Assembly: GCA_034927685.1 (NCBI GenBank)
Contig: JAYFPO010000037.1
Location: 8,377-72,376, forward strand
Length of the DNA: 64,000 nt
Source of the DNA: RGIG3159 sp034927685
GTDB taxonomy: Bacteria; Bacillota; Clostridia; Oscillospirales; Oscillospiraceae
Reading direction: 5' to 3'
The position numbers and the translations under genes were made by a program. The stretch's first letter is position 1, and each line of letters starts with the position of its first letter. This document shows positions 1-8,363 of the stretch, one piece after another. Below the pieces are notes generated by a model. That model had not been told where the DNA came from. It was given only the letters and a program-made list of their open reading frames with translations, and searched no databases.

Positions 1-337
1 ATCAGCTCTGCGGTACGCTCTACGTCCTCCATGACCTCATTGTACCAAGAACAGTGCGTCTGGAATGCTGTCTTCCTGCAGAATTCGATATCCAGCTTCC
101 GTCGCTGGTTTCACTGACACGAATCTCCTGCAACAGCATCTGCAGAGTTGCTTCGCTCAGATTCCCGCTGTCCAGAATATGGACGATCAGGTCAATGCTG
201 GTTTTCATCTCCAGACGCTTTTTGTTGAAGATGATCTCCATATTTTGATATCCTACGATTTGCTCCTTGACCACAGAATCTCTTTTTCGTGATTCTCCGG
301 CATTCGGACGTAGCTGGTTGCACCGCTTTTCTGCCAT
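1..337 (-). pseudogene. Frameshifted C-terminal fragment, probably of a serine recombinase
   Basis: The minus-strand frame from about 337 down reads as a helical, charged segment (KEQIVGYQNMEIIF..., LSEATLQMLLQEIRVSE) ending in TSDGS. One base seems to be missing near 96-99: shifting the frame there gives LDIEFCRKTAFQTH, which stays open to base 1. That ending resembles the tails of large serine recombinases from conjugative or mobilisable elements, which often finish with a 'DGSLDIEF'-like strand. The N-terminal catalytic domain is absent and the 5' end runs into the promoter of the next gene. The assignment is by resemblance only; the frameshift and the truncated context are directly visible. 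It may mark the edge of a decayed mobile element carrying the genes up to about 2.4 kb. Confidence 0.45.
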
Positions 338-360
338 GATAATATAGCAGAAAGTACTTC

Positions 361-390
361 TTGACGAGCTAGTGTTCACTAGTTATAATA
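361..390 (+). promoter_or_regulatory. Sigma-A promoter with an operator dyad in its spacer
   Basis: TTGACG (361-366), a 17-base spacer and TATAAT (384-389). The spacer holds the perfect inverted repeat CTAGTG-TT-CACTAG (369-382). A dyad between -35 and -10 is typical of a repressor site. The radical SAM gene starts at 438, and a cut-down tetR overlaps its stop codon, so this was probably that regulator's operator. Confidence 0.75.
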
Positions 391-437
391 CAAAAACCAG
401 CAAATACGAGCATGGCGCTGCAAGGAGACATTCCATT

Positions 438-1547
438 ATGAAAGCAGAATTCAATCTTGAATCATATTTAGCCGACGGAGTAGAAAATATTGTATCCGGT
501 ATTTTGAGAACCACTTTGCACAATCCAAAAGAGAGCTACTTTATGGCGCAGTATGCCGTACAGAGCAAACGAGCCGGCAAGTTGCGAGAGAAAGCACAAA
601 AAGAGGGGCAGCATATCCCGCCGTTTTTAATTGCAAGCATTACAACGCAATGCAATCTGCACTGTAAGGGCTGCTATGCCAGAGCCAATCACAGCTGCTA
701 TGATCAGTCGCTTGTCGGGAACGCCCAGAAGCTTCTGCGTATAGAACAGTGGGAAAGCATTTTTCAGCAGGCAGCCGATTTAGGCATTGGGTTTATTCTC
801 CTGGCCGGCGGCGAACCCTTTGTTCGACGGGATGTATTGACAATAGCCGGAGAGTATTCCAGCATTCTGTTCCCGGTTTTTACAAATGGAACGATGATTG
901 ACGCAGACTATCTGGATCTGCTGGATCAGAAACGGAATTTAATTCCAATTGTAAGCATGGAAGGGAAGCAGGAGACGACGGATGCCCGGCGCGGCGAAGG
1001 GGTTTATTGCAGGCTGCATTCCGCCATGCGGGAACTACATAACAGAGGCTTGTTGTTTGGCGCTTCTGTCACTGTGACAAAGGAGAACGTGGATGAGGTC
1101 TTGTCCGAACCCTTTATTGATGAATTGCGTATCAACGGCTGTAAAGCGATGATCTATGTGGAGTATGTTCCCATCGATCATCAATCCACCGGCCTGGCGC
1201 TGGATGACGAAGCAAGGAGTTCGATGGCGCGTGGGCTTGATGACGCCAGAAACCGTCATCCTGAGATGCTAATGGTTTCTTTCCCAGGTGATGAAAGAAG
1301 GTCCGGAGGGTGTCTGGCGGCCGGCAGAGGATTTTTTCATATCAATGCATTCGGGGGCGCGGAGCCATGCCCGTTTTCTCCGTTTTCTGATAGCAGTGTT
1401 GTTGATACATCCTTGCTGGCGGCTATGCAATCTCCCTTGTTTCAAAAGCTGCAGCAGCAGGACAATTTGATGCAGGAGCATATCGGTGGTTGTGTCCTTT
1501 TTGAGCAGGAGGCGCAGGTAAAGCTGCTGTTGAAGGAACAGGCATGA
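438..1547 (+). CDS. Radical SAM protein with SPASM-like C-terminus
   Basis: A 369-residue radical SAM enzyme. The cluster motif CxxxCxxC lies at C72, C76 and C79 (CNLHCKGC), and the SAM-binding GGEP at 124-127. Cys residues at 292, 311 and 352 suggest a second, SPASM-like iron-sulfur site, as in peptide-maturing or anaerobic-modifying members. No precursor peptide or other substrate gene is visible nearby. The start at 438 is chosen over an upstream in-frame codon because AAGGAG sits 10 bases ahead of it. The stop overlaps the ATG of a truncated tetR (ATGA), so the two were one operon controlled by the dyad promoter at 361-390. Function unknown beyond the superfamily. Confidence 0.85.
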   Translation: MKAEFNLESYLADGVENIVSGILRTTLHNPKESYFMAQYAVQSKRAGKLREKAQKEGQHIPPFLIASITTQCNLHCKGCYARANHSCYDQSLVGNAQKLLRIEQWESIFQQAADLGIGFILLAGGEPFVRRDVLTIAGEYSSILFPVFTNGTMIDADYLDLLDQKRNLIPIVSMEGKQETTDARRGEGVYCRLHSAMRELHNRGLLFGASVTVTKENVDEVLSEPFIDELRINGCKAMIYVEYVPIDHQSTGLALDDEARSSMARGLDDARNRHPEMLMVSFPGDERRSGGCLAAGRGFFHINAFGGAEPCPFSPFSDSSVVDTSLLAAMQSPLFQKLQQQDNLMQEHIGGCVLFEQEAQVKLLLKEQA

Positions 1548-1663
1548 CAACAAAGGAAAAAATTGCCGCTGAGGCGCTGACGCCGTTTTCAATGAAATTG
1601 GAACAACGAGAACACAGAAAAGACCCATCTTCCGCCAAGAGGAAGTTATGTCTTTTAATTTGA
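1544..1663 (+). pseudogene. Truncated TetR-family regulator (first ~18 codons intact)
   Basis: The ATG overlaps the radical SAM stop. The first residues, MTTKEKIAAEALTPFSMK, match the start of a TetR helix-turn-helix domain (usual pattern T.EKI...A..LF...G). The similarity then ends and the frame stops after 39 codons, where a TetR protein has about 200. No continuing TetR frame is visible in the ~100 bases before the next gene, so this looks like an internal deletion and not only a frameshift. If the operator at 361-390 was its target, the radical SAM gene has lost its local repressor. Confidence 0.6.
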
Positions 1664-1770
1664 AAAAGCGAGGGATTGCAGAAGACAAGGTCGGCGAGCC
1701 ATGTGGGTACACTGAGAGTTGCCCGGCTTGCTGAGATGCAGCTGTTTCATAATGGAAAGGAGCTGATCGT

Positions 1771-2406
1771 ATGCAATATGGACCCAATCCAAATTCAGTT
1801 TATCCAAATGATGCAATTAAAAGTATTTGTTATATTCAAAATGTAATCACACGCCCCAATATTATAATTGGAGACTACACGTATTACGATGATGTTAACG
1901 GTCCGGATAAATTCGAAGAGCATGTTTTATATCATTACGAATTTTATGGAGACAAACTAATCATCGGAAAATTCTGCGCAATCGCACGGGGCATCAAATT
2001 TTTGATGAACGGTGCGAACCATCGAACGAATAGCGTTACAACTTATCCGTTTAGCCTGATGGGCGGCGGTTGGGAAAAAACGACGCCAAAAATTGAAGAT
2101 TTGCCGTTCAAGGGAGACACGGTTGTCGGGAATGACGTGTGGATCGGTCAAGATGTTACGATTATGCCGGGCGTTCATATCGGTGACGGAGCAATTATTG
2201 CAGCGAATTCTGTTGTTTCTAAAGATATTCCTCCGTACACCATATCGGGTGGCAACCCCTGTAAGGGAATTAAGAAAAGATTCGATGATGAAGTTATTGA
2301 TTATTTGCTAAACCTGAGCTGGTGGGATTGGTCTGCGGAAAAGATTTTCAACAATCTTGAGATACTGTGCAGTGGAGATTTGACAAAAGTCAGAGAAATC
2401 AAATAA
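1771..2406 (+). CDS. Vat/CatB-type xenobiotic O-acetyltransferase
   Basis: A 211-residue left-handed beta-helix (hexapeptide repeat) acetyltransferase, the usual length for streptogramin A acetyltransferases (Vat) and type B chloramphenicol acetyltransferases. Seen in sequence: GDYTYYDD near 35-41, the NGANHR segment with the putative catalytic H84, TYPFSLMGGGWE, GNDVWIG and GDGAIIAANSVV helix repeats, and a C-terminal WWDW segment. These enzymes transfer acetyl from acetyl-CoA to a drug hydroxyl in the cytoplasm. AAAGGAG precedes the ATG. Whether the substrate is a streptogramin, chloramphenicol or something else cannot be decided here. The gene is AT-richer than most of the window and follows a broken tetR, which fits acquisition. 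Confidence 0.85.
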   Translation: MQYGPNPNSVYPNDAIKSICYIQNVITRPNIIIGDYTYYDDVNGPDKFEEHVLYHYEFYGDKLIIGKFCAIARGIKFLMNGANHRTNSVTTYPFSLMGGGWEKTTPKIEDLPFKGDTVVGNDVWIGQDVTIMPGVHIGDGAIIAANSVVSKDIPPYTISGGNPCKGIKKRFDDEVIDYLLNLSWWDWSAEKIFNNLEILCSGDLTKVREIK

Positions 2407-2693
2407 CTCCTGCTGCATGGAACGGACATGGAGACGTTGCCCTGTGCCCTTCCTCGCGTGGAGGCAACTCTGGGCGACCACACGCACAAGATAGCCGAAT
2501 GGGTGGATTTTTTCTCCCGGTTTCGTCAAAAACCGCGTACCCGCCCGTGCAGCCCGCATGGCGGCATACGCCGTTGGTATACTGGATCTGCCCCGGCTAC
2601 GTCGCGCAAGCGTGAGATTTGCCCTGATGCCGCCTGCAGCGCCTGTTCGGGTCCGGGCGGATAAGCTGCCGTGGCAGGTGAAAGATGACAAAG
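2407..2693. other. Intergenic stretch with no supported gene
   Basis: This GC-rich stretch lies between two convergent genes. Several short overlapping reading frames exist on both strands, but none has a ribosome site, a family resemblance or consistent codon use. It ends at the bidirectional hairpin at 2694. Confidence 0.5.
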
Positions 2694-2723
2694 CGGACTC
2701 GTTGCATGGTTGCAACGAGTCCG
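2694..2723. terminator. Bidirectional terminator between vat and trxB
   Basis: A perfect 13-base inverted repeat, CGGACTCGTTGCA (2694-2706) and its complement (2711-2723) with loop TGGT. It is followed by a T-rich stretch on the plus strand and by CTTTGTCATCTTT on the minus strand, so it can end transcription from both sides. Confidence 0.75.
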
Positions 2724-2793
2724 TGTCTTTTCGCTGTCTGTCGTGCGCATCAAACGCCGGAATTTTGTACGCCGCGACGGCGGATCTTGGGCG

Positions 2794-3720
2794 TCACGCC
2801 AATTCGCTTTTTTGGTCAATATAACGGCAGGCCACAACAGCGGCAATTGCGCCGTCGCCGACGGCGGTGGTCAGCTGGCGAATCGTCTTTGCGCGGCAGT
2901 CTCCCGCCGCGAACACGCCCGGCGTTCCGCTTTCGCAGCTCTCCCCGCAATCCGCATAGCCCCAGGGGTTCAACGGAACCAGATCAGCGAAGGGGCCGTT
3001 GTCCGGGATCAAACCGATGGCCACAAACATGCCGTCGCAGGCAAGTACAGAGGTCTCGCCGGATTTCTGCTCCCGCAGATGCAGGCCGGTGACCTTCCCA
3101 CCCGCAGTTTGGAGCGCGTCGATGACTGTGCCGGTGATGATCCGCACGTTCTTTCTCGCCCGCAGAGCGTCCTGGGAACGCTGTTCACCGGTCAACGCCT
3201 CCAGGTCCTGCACGACGATGACATCCCGGCAGACGTCGGACAGCAGCAGAGCCTCCTGCAGCGCCGAATTGCCGCCGCCTGCTACGGCGACTGTCTGACC
3301 TTTGTAGAAGTCGCCATCGCAGACGGCGCAGAAGGAGATGCCGTTCCCAACATAGTCCGTTTCCCCGGGGAGGCCCAGCATCCGATGTCGCGCGCCGGTG
3401 GCCAGAATGACCGCCTTCGCTTCGTAGTTCGAGCCCTCTTCCGTACGGACGCGGAACATGCCGCCGTCCGGTGCGATCTCCGTCACCGTTTCAACCTCGG
3501 CCTCGGCGCCCTGGCCCATCATCTGCTCCAGCATCCGGTCGGCCAGCTCCGTGCCGCTGATCTGGGCAAATCCGGGGTAGTTCTCAACTTTGGGCGAGTA
3601 GGTGATCTGGCCCCCAAAGCCGTTTTTTTCCAGAACCAGCACCGTTTTCCCATTCCGCCGCGCATAAATGGCTGCCGTCATACCGGCCGGGCCGCCGCCT
3701 ACCACGATGATATCCGTCAT
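2794..3720 (-). CDS. trxB: Thioredoxin reductase
   Basis: A 308-residue low-molecular-weight thioredoxin reductase. It has an N-terminal FAD-binding GGGPAG (8-13), an ATG motif at 107-109, the redox pair C131-A-V-C134, the NADPH-binding GGGNSA around 148-153 and a C-terminal FAD motif (VFAAGDCR). It passes NADPH electrons to a thioredoxin or redoxin. The start at 3720 is preferred over an in-frame ATG at 3735 because AAAGGGA lies just ahead of it and would fall inside the longer reading. It follows nrdD by 53 bases on the same strand, and nrdD ends in a fused CPNC redoxin domain, so this reductase plausibly feeds the ribonucleotide reductase. Confidence 0.93.
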   Translation of the reverse strand: MTDIIVVGGGPAGMTAAIYARRNGKTVLVLEKNGFGGQITYSPKVENYPGFAQISGTELADRMLEQMMGQGAEAEVETVTEIAPDGGMFRVRTEEGSNYEAKAVILATGARHRMLGLPGETDYVGNGISFCAVCDGDFYKGQTVAVAGGGNSALQEALLLSDVCRDVIVVQDLEALTGEQRSQDALRARKNVRIITGTVIDALQTAGGKVTGLHLREQKSGETSVLACDGMFVAIGLIPDNGPFADLVPLNPWGYADCGESCESGTPGVFAAGDCRAKTIRQLTTAVGDGAIAAVVACRYIDQKSELA

Positions 3721-3773
3721 ATTGTTCCCTTTCAATCAAGAGCGGGGCATTCTCATGCCCCGCTCTGTGTTCT

Positions 3774-6152
3774 TTATGATTGCTGCGCCAGATACTTCTT
3801 GATTTCCGGTACGCCGTAGTATTTCTGAATGCCGCCATCGTGCTCTACGACCAGAGTGGGCGCGCCCTTGACGCCATACTCCCGCACCCGATCCAAATGC
3901 TCCTCGGCAATCAGCTTCTCAAAGCCCAGACCCGCTTTCTGAAGCTGACCCTCGGCAATACGGCAGTTGGGGCAGGTAGCGCGGGCGAACAGAATCACGC
4001 GTTCCGCCTTGGGCGCCGCCTGTGCTTCGACGGGTGCGGTCTTCGGGGCCTCCGCGACAGCGTGGGGAGCCGGCTCATGGGAAAGGCCAAGGTCGTAAAC
4101 CTTGCGTTGCTTGAACTCCTGCACCTTGCCGTCGTTCCAGTTCTGCACCGGGCGATAGTAGCCGGTGATCCGGGAATAGACCTCGGTCTTTTCGCCGCAG
4201 TGGGGGCAGACGTACTGCTCGCCGCTCAGATAGCCGTGGGTCTTGCAGATGGAATAGGTAGGCGACAGGGTGTAGTAGGGCAGCCGGTAGTTCTCCGCAA
4301 TCTTCCGCACCAGCGCTGCAGCCGCGGCCCAGTCCGGTAGTTTCTCGCCCAAAAAGGCGTGGAACACGGTGCCGGAGGTATAAAGAGTTTGCAGCGCGTC
4401 CTGCACATCCAGTGCCGAGAACAGGTCCTCGGTATAGCCCACGGGAAGGTGGGAGCTGTTGGTGTAGTAGGGCGTGCCGCCGTCCTCCGCTGCCGTGATG
4501 ATCTCGGGATAACGCGCTTTGTCGTGCTTGGCCAGCCGGTAGCTGGTGGACTCTGCGGGGGTAGCTTCCAGATTGAAGAGGTCGCCGTACTTCTCCTGAT
4601 AGTCAGAGAGGCGCTCCCGCATATGATTCAGGACGTCCTTGGCGAATTCCTGGCTCTTCTCCTTGGTCAGATCGGCCAGGATCCACTTGGCGTTGAGACA
4701 GGCCTCGTTCATGCCGAGCAGGCCGATTGTGGAGAAGTGGTTCTTGAAGGTGCCGAGATAGTGCTTGGTATAGGGATAGAGGCCCGCGTCCAGCAGCTTG
4801 GTGATGACCTTCCGCTTGGTATCGAGCGACCGGGCGGCGACGTCCATGATCCGGTTCAGACGGATGTAAAAGTCCTTTTCATCCGCAGCCAGATAGGCGA
4901 TCCGCGGCAGATTGATGGTCACGACGCCGATGGAGCCGGTGCTCTCGCCGGAGCCAAAGAAGCCGCCGGATTTTTTCCGCAGCTCCCGCAGGTCCAGCCG
5001 CAGACGGCAGCACATGGAGCGCACGTCGGACGGCTCCATATCGCTGTTGATGTAGTTGGAGAAATAGGGCGTGCCATATTTGGAGGTCATCTCAAAGAGC
5101 AGTCGGTTGTTTTCCGTGTCGGACCAGTCGAAGCTCTTCGTGATGGAGTAGGTCGGAATCGGGTACTGAAAGCCGCGGCCGTTGGCGTCGCCCTCGAGCA
5201 TGGTTTCGATGAAGGCCTTGTTGACCAGGTCCATTTCCTTCTGGCAGTCCTTGTAGCAGAAGTCCAGCTCCCGGCCACCGACAATGCAGGGATTTTCCGC
5301 CATATCGCTGGGAACAATCCAGTCCAGCGTGACGTTGGAGAAGGGGGCCTGGGTCCCCCAGCGGCTGGGGGTATTGACGCCGAACACGAAGCTCTGCACG
5401 CACTGTTTGACCTCGTGGTAGCTGAGGCTGTCCACCTTGACAAAGGGCGCCAGATAGGTGTCGAAGGAGGAAAACGCCTGCGCGCCTGCCCACTCATTCT
5501 GCATGATACCGAGGAAATTGACCATCTGGTTGCAGAGTGTGCTCAGATGGTTGGCGGGCTTGGAGCTGATCTTGCCTGGGATGCCGCCCAGCCCTTGCTG
5601 AATGAGCTGCCGCAGGCTCCAGCCGGCACAGTAGCCGGTCAGCATAGAGAGGTCGTGCAGGTGAAGCTCGGCGTCCTTGTGCGCCTGGGCCACCTCCTCG
5701 TCGTAGACCTCGCCGAGCCAGTAGTTGGCGGTGATTGCGCCGGAGTTGGAGAGGATCAGGCCGCCCACCGAGTAGGTGACGGTGGAATTCTCCTTGACGC
5801 GCCAGTCGTTGATATTCAGATAATTGTCGACGGTCTTCTTATAGTCGAGGTACGTATTGTCGACATTGCGGAGCTTTTCACGCTGCTTCCGGTACAGGAT
5901 ATAAGCCTTGGCTACATGGTCGTAGCCACCCCGGGAGAGCACTGCCTCCACGCTGTCTTGAATGTCCTCAATGGAGATCAGCTCATCATGGATTTTGGGC
6001 TGAAAATCCGACGTCACCATCACGGCCAGATAGTCGATTACGCTATCCGTATAGTTGGTGCCCGTGGCGTCAAAGGCTTTTTTCATGGCGGCTGCGATCT
6101 TCAAAAGATCAAAGTCCACGAAGCGGCCGTCACGTTTTATTACTCGATACAT
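3774..6152 (-). CDS. nrdD: Anaerobic ribonucleoside-triphosphate reductase with fused redoxin domain
   Basis: A 792-residue class III ribonucleotide reductase, which makes deoxynucleotides from NTPs with a glycyl radical under anoxia. In order: an N-terminal ATP-cone (about 1-95), the catalytic barrel including RSMCCRLRLDL, a zinc site with four Cys (SICKTHG..., CPHCG), and the glycyl-radical loop RITGYYR with G664. A linker rich in Ala and Pro leads to a glutaredoxin/NrdH-like domain (715-792) with CPNC at 727-730 and a cis-Pro segment (GAPTLVV). Formate is the classical reductant, but some class III enzymes use redoxins; the fusion and the adjacent trxB point to the redoxin mode. nrdG is upstream, and two NrdR boxes precede the start. 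Confidence 0.95.
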   Translation of the reverse strand: MYRVIKRDGRFVDFDLLKIAAAMKKAFDATGTNYTDSVIDYLAVMVTSDFQPKIHDELISIEDIQDSVEAVLSRGGYDHVAKAYILYRKQREKLRNVDNTYLDYKKTVDNYLNINDWRVKENSTVTYSVGGLILSNSGAITANYWLGEVYDEEVAQAHKDAELHLHDLSMLTGYCAGWSLRQLIQQGLGGIPGKISSKPANHLSTLCNQMVNFLGIMQNEWAGAQAFSSFDTYLAPFVKVDSLSYHEVKQCVQSFVFGVNTPSRWGTQAPFSNVTLDWIVPSDMAENPCIVGGRELDFCYKDCQKEMDLVNKAFIETMLEGDANGRGFQYPIPTYSITKSFDWSDTENNRLLFEMTSKYGTPYFSNYINSDMEPSDVRSMCCRLRLDLRELRKKSGGFFGSGESTGSIGVVTINLPRIAYLAADEKDFYIRLNRIMDVAARSLDTKRKVITKLLDAGLYPYTKHYLGTFKNHFSTIGLLGMNEACLNAKWILADLTKEKSQEFAKDVLNHMRERLSDYQEKYGDLFNLEATPAESTSYRLAKHDKARYPEIITAAEDGGTPYYTNSSHLPVGYTEDLFSALDVQDALQTLYTSGTVFHAFLGEKLPDWAAAAALVRKIAENYRLPYYTLSPTYSICKTHGYLSGEQYVCPHCGEKTEVYSRITGYYRPVQNWNDGKVQEFKQRKVYDLGLSHEPAPHAVAEAPKTAPVEAQAAPKAERVILFARATCPNCRIAEGQLQKAGLGFEKLIAEEHLDRVREYGVKGAPTLVVEHDGGIQKYYGVPEIKKYLAQQS

Positions 6153-6194
6153 TTCCTTTTCCCTCCTGCAGCGGGCAATTCCCAGTGCTTCCTT

Positions 6195-6223
6195 AGTCTA
6201 TCACCGCCCCGAAGCGGTGTCAA
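6195..6223 (-). promoter_or_regulatory. nrdD promoter
   Basis: Read on the minus strand: TTGACA (6218-6223), 17-base spacer, TAGACT (6195-6200). The spacer contains the inverted repeat CACCGC-n6-GCGGTG (6202-6219), which could be an additional operator. The NrdR boxes lie just upstream at 6234-6275. Confidence 0.7.
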
Positions 6224-6233
6224 GCGCAATTTT

Positions 6234-6275
6234 CAATATCTGGTATAAAAAGCAATTGAAAAAAACAATATCTTG
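6234..6275 (-). promoter_or_regulatory. Tandem NrdR boxes upstream of nrdD
   Basis: CAATATCTGG (6234-6243) and CAATATCTTG (6266-6275) match the NrdR box core CwAtATaTwG at 8 and 9 of 10 positions. Their starts are exactly 32 bases apart, the three-helical-turn spacing characteristic of NrdR operators. NrdR represses ribonucleotide reductase genes when dATP is high. Confidence 0.8.
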
Positions 6276-6278
6276 TGT

Positions 6279-6986
6279 TTACTCTACGCCACGGAGCTGC
6301 ACCTTCGGCAGATATGGCACTACGGCCGCCTGGAGAGAGAGAAGTTCCTCCCGGCTGCAGGCAGACATGCCGGACGCGACCAGATCGCCGGAATCAACGA
6401 AGTTTTGAAGGAAATAGGGGGAGGGTCCGGCCAGCCACCTGCCCAGCTCGGCCATAATTTTCGGGGTGTGAAGCTCCCGCACCACGGTGGTGCGGAATTC
6501 ATACGGAACCGCGCCGGACCGCAGCAGGTTGATGCTCTCCTGAATTGCCGCCATGTCCGGGTTGGGAATCCCGGCGGCGGCGGCATAGCCGCTGGGCGAG
6601 GACTTGATGTCCATGGCCACACAGTCGAGAAGTCCCTCCGCCAGCGCCTCGCGCAGGAGAGCGGGGTTTGTGCCGTTTGTGTCCAGCTTTACCGCATAGC
6701 CGAGACCGCGCAGTTCCCGGAGAAACGGCAGCAGGCCGGGCAGCAGCGTCGGCTCGCCGCCGGTGACGCAGACGCCGTCCAGCACGTTTTTCCGCTTTTG
6801 CAGGAAGCGGAGCACCTCCTCACGCGTCAGGTCGGGCTGCTCGCCGGGCCGCAGCACCAGCGAGGCGTTGTGGCAGAACGGGCAGCGAAAATTGCAGCCG
6901 CCCAGAAACACGGTGCAGGCGGTCTTGCCGGGGTAGTCCAGAAGCGTCAGCTTCTGCAGGCCGCAGATGCGCAGATCATGGTCCAT
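6279..6986 (-). CDS. nrdG: Anaerobic ribonucleotide reductase activating protein (radical SAM)
   Basis: A 235-residue radical SAM activase with CNFRCPFC (C31, C35, C38) and GGEPT, followed by a short partial barrel. Members of this family use a [4Fe-4S] cluster and SAM to abstract hydrogen from the reductase glycine, here G664 of the NrdD encoded just downstream. The start at 6986 is chosen because AAAGGAG precedes it by eight bases; an in-frame ATG 30 bases upstream lacks one. It is slightly longer than the shortest NrdG proteins and resembles the NrdG2 type common in Clostridia. It follows the MATE gene by 33 bases and may share its transcript, while nrdD has its own promoter. Confidence 0.92.
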   Translation of the reverse strand: MDHDLRICGLQKLTLLDYPGKTACTVFLGGCNFRCPFCHNASLVLRPGEQPDLTREEVLRFLQKRKNVLDGVCVTGGEPTLLPGLLPFLRELRGLGYAVKLDTNGTNPALLREALAEGLLDCVAMDIKSSPSGYAAAAGIPNPDMAAIQESINLLRSGAVPYEFRTTVVRELHTPKIMAELGRWLAGPSPYFLQNFVDSGDLVASGMSACSREELLSLQAAVVPYLPKVQLRGVE

Positions 6987-7019
6987 GGTAATCGCTCCTT
7001 TGGGCGCCTGCGCCACCGA

Positions 7020-8363
7020 TCAGGACAAACGGCGCCGGTAAAAATGAATCTGGAAGGGGACGGAGATCAAAAAGGTCAGAAAATCCGATGCGGGCTGGGT
7101 CATCTGCACGCCGGTCAGGCCGAGAAGCCACGGCAGCAGGAAGATCAGCGGCAGGTAGAAAACGCCCTGCCGGCAGCAGGCAAGAAACGTTGCCTGTTTG
7201 CTGAAGCCCAGACATTGATAGAGCTGGTTGACATAAGTTGAATAAGCCATAAAGGGCAGAACGAAGCACGCGAACCGCAGGGCCTTCGCGCCGATTTCCA
7301 CCACGGCCGGATCGTCCCGGAACCAGAGCAAGACCGTTTCGGCACCGACCGCCAGCGCGGCGGCCGCGGCAACGCAGACAGCGGTTCCGAGCAGCGTGGC
7401 AAATCGGAACGCCTCGCGGACCCGGCCGCGGTTGCCCGCGCCGTAGTTGTAGCCCGCCACCGGCTGAAAGCCCTGTCCGATGCCGATCACGAGATTTCGC
7501 ACCAGCAGATATACCTTGTTGGAGATGGTAATAGCCGCCAGCGCCGCGTCGCCGTAGGGAGAGGCCTGAATGTTCATCAGGGCAGCGGCCAGGCTGGCCA
7601 TGCCCTGCCGGCAGATGGTGGGCAGGCCGATCCGTATAATCCGCAGGTAGTCCCGGATGTCCCGGCTGACCCATTGCGGGCCAAGCCTGACGATGCTCTT
7701 TCCCCGCAGGAACGCGCCCAGAAGGATCAGAAAGCTGACGCATTGGCTGGCTACCGTGGCGACGGCCGCGCCGCCGATGCCCATGCGCAGCCCGAAGATC
7801 AGCAGCGGGTCCAGCCCGAGATTGAGCAGGCCGCCGGTGCAGAGTCCCCACATGGAAAGAACGGCCTCTCCCTCCGCGCGCAGGATGTTGCTGAGAACAA
7901 AGGAGGCGCACATGATGGGCGCGCCCAGCAGAATATAGCGGGCGTAATCCCGGGCATAGGGCAAAACTGTTTCCGTGGAGCCGAGCACGCGCAACAGATT
8001 GTCGAGACAGAGCAGACCGCCCGCCAGCAGCAGAAAACCGAAGAGCAGGGCGGCGCAGAAGGCGCTGTTGCCATATCGGTTGGCGGCCTCGTCGTCCCGG
8101 GCGCCAAGCTGCCGGCTGATGAGGCTGCTGGCGCCCATGCCGAAGCCAAAGCCAAAGGCCTGAATGATCGACATCAGGGAAAAAACCACACCCACCGCGG
8201 CTGCGGCGCTGGTTCCGATCTGCGAGACGAACCAGGTGTCCGCCGTGTTGTAGACCACAGACACCATCTGGCTGGCCACCGTCGGCGCAGCCATGGACAG
8301 GACCAGCCTCGGGATCGGCGTCTTTGTCATCCGCCTGTGCTGGTCTTCACTGTTTGGTATCAT
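7020..8363 (-). CDS. MATE family efflux transporter
   Basis: A 447-residue inner-membrane protein with about twelve hydrophobic segments. It has the MATE signature near its start (LVLSMAAPTVASQMVSVVY, then NTADTWFV) and internal repeat symmetry (second-half VGYNYGAGNR segment). MATE proteins export cationic drugs or metabolites using sodium or proton gradients; the substrate is unknown. The start at 8363 has GAAGGGAG ahead of it, and the 26 in-frame codons upstream have no ribosome site. It lies 33 bases before nrdG on the same strand, an arrangement that may be transcriptional only. Confidence 0.9.
   Translation of the reverse strand: MIPNSEDQHRRMTKTPIPRLVLSMAAPTVASQMVSVVYNTADTWFVSQIGTSAAAAVGVVFSLMSIIQAFGFGFGMGASSLISRQLGARDDEAANRYGNSAFCAALLFGFLLLAGGLLCLDNLLRVLGSTETVLPYARDYARYILLGAPIMCASFVLSNILRAEGEAVLSMWGLCTGGLLNLGLDPLLIFGLRMGIGGAAVATVASQCVSFLILLGAFLRGKSIVRLGPQWVSRDIRDYLRIIRIGLPTICRQGMASLAAALMNIQASPYGDAALAAITISNKVYLLVRNLVIGIGQGFQPVAGYNYGAGNRGRVREAFRFATLLGTAVCVAAAAALAVGAETVLLWFRDDPAVVEIGAKALRFACFVLPFMAYSTYVNQLYQCLGFSKQATFLACCRQGVFYLPLIFLLPWLLGLTGVQMTQPASDFLTFLISVPFQIHFYRRRLS

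Noticed and set aside
2407..2693. Cys-containing short frame (about 2590-2664) as a small gene
   Set aside because: No ribosome site, overlapping frames on both strands, and no recognisable motif beyond a few cysteines.
4359..6248. Open frame of 629 codons on the plus strand
   Set aside because: It lies entirely opposite nrdD, has no ribosome site and no family resemblance. Strong codon bias of nrdD keeps the complementary frame open.
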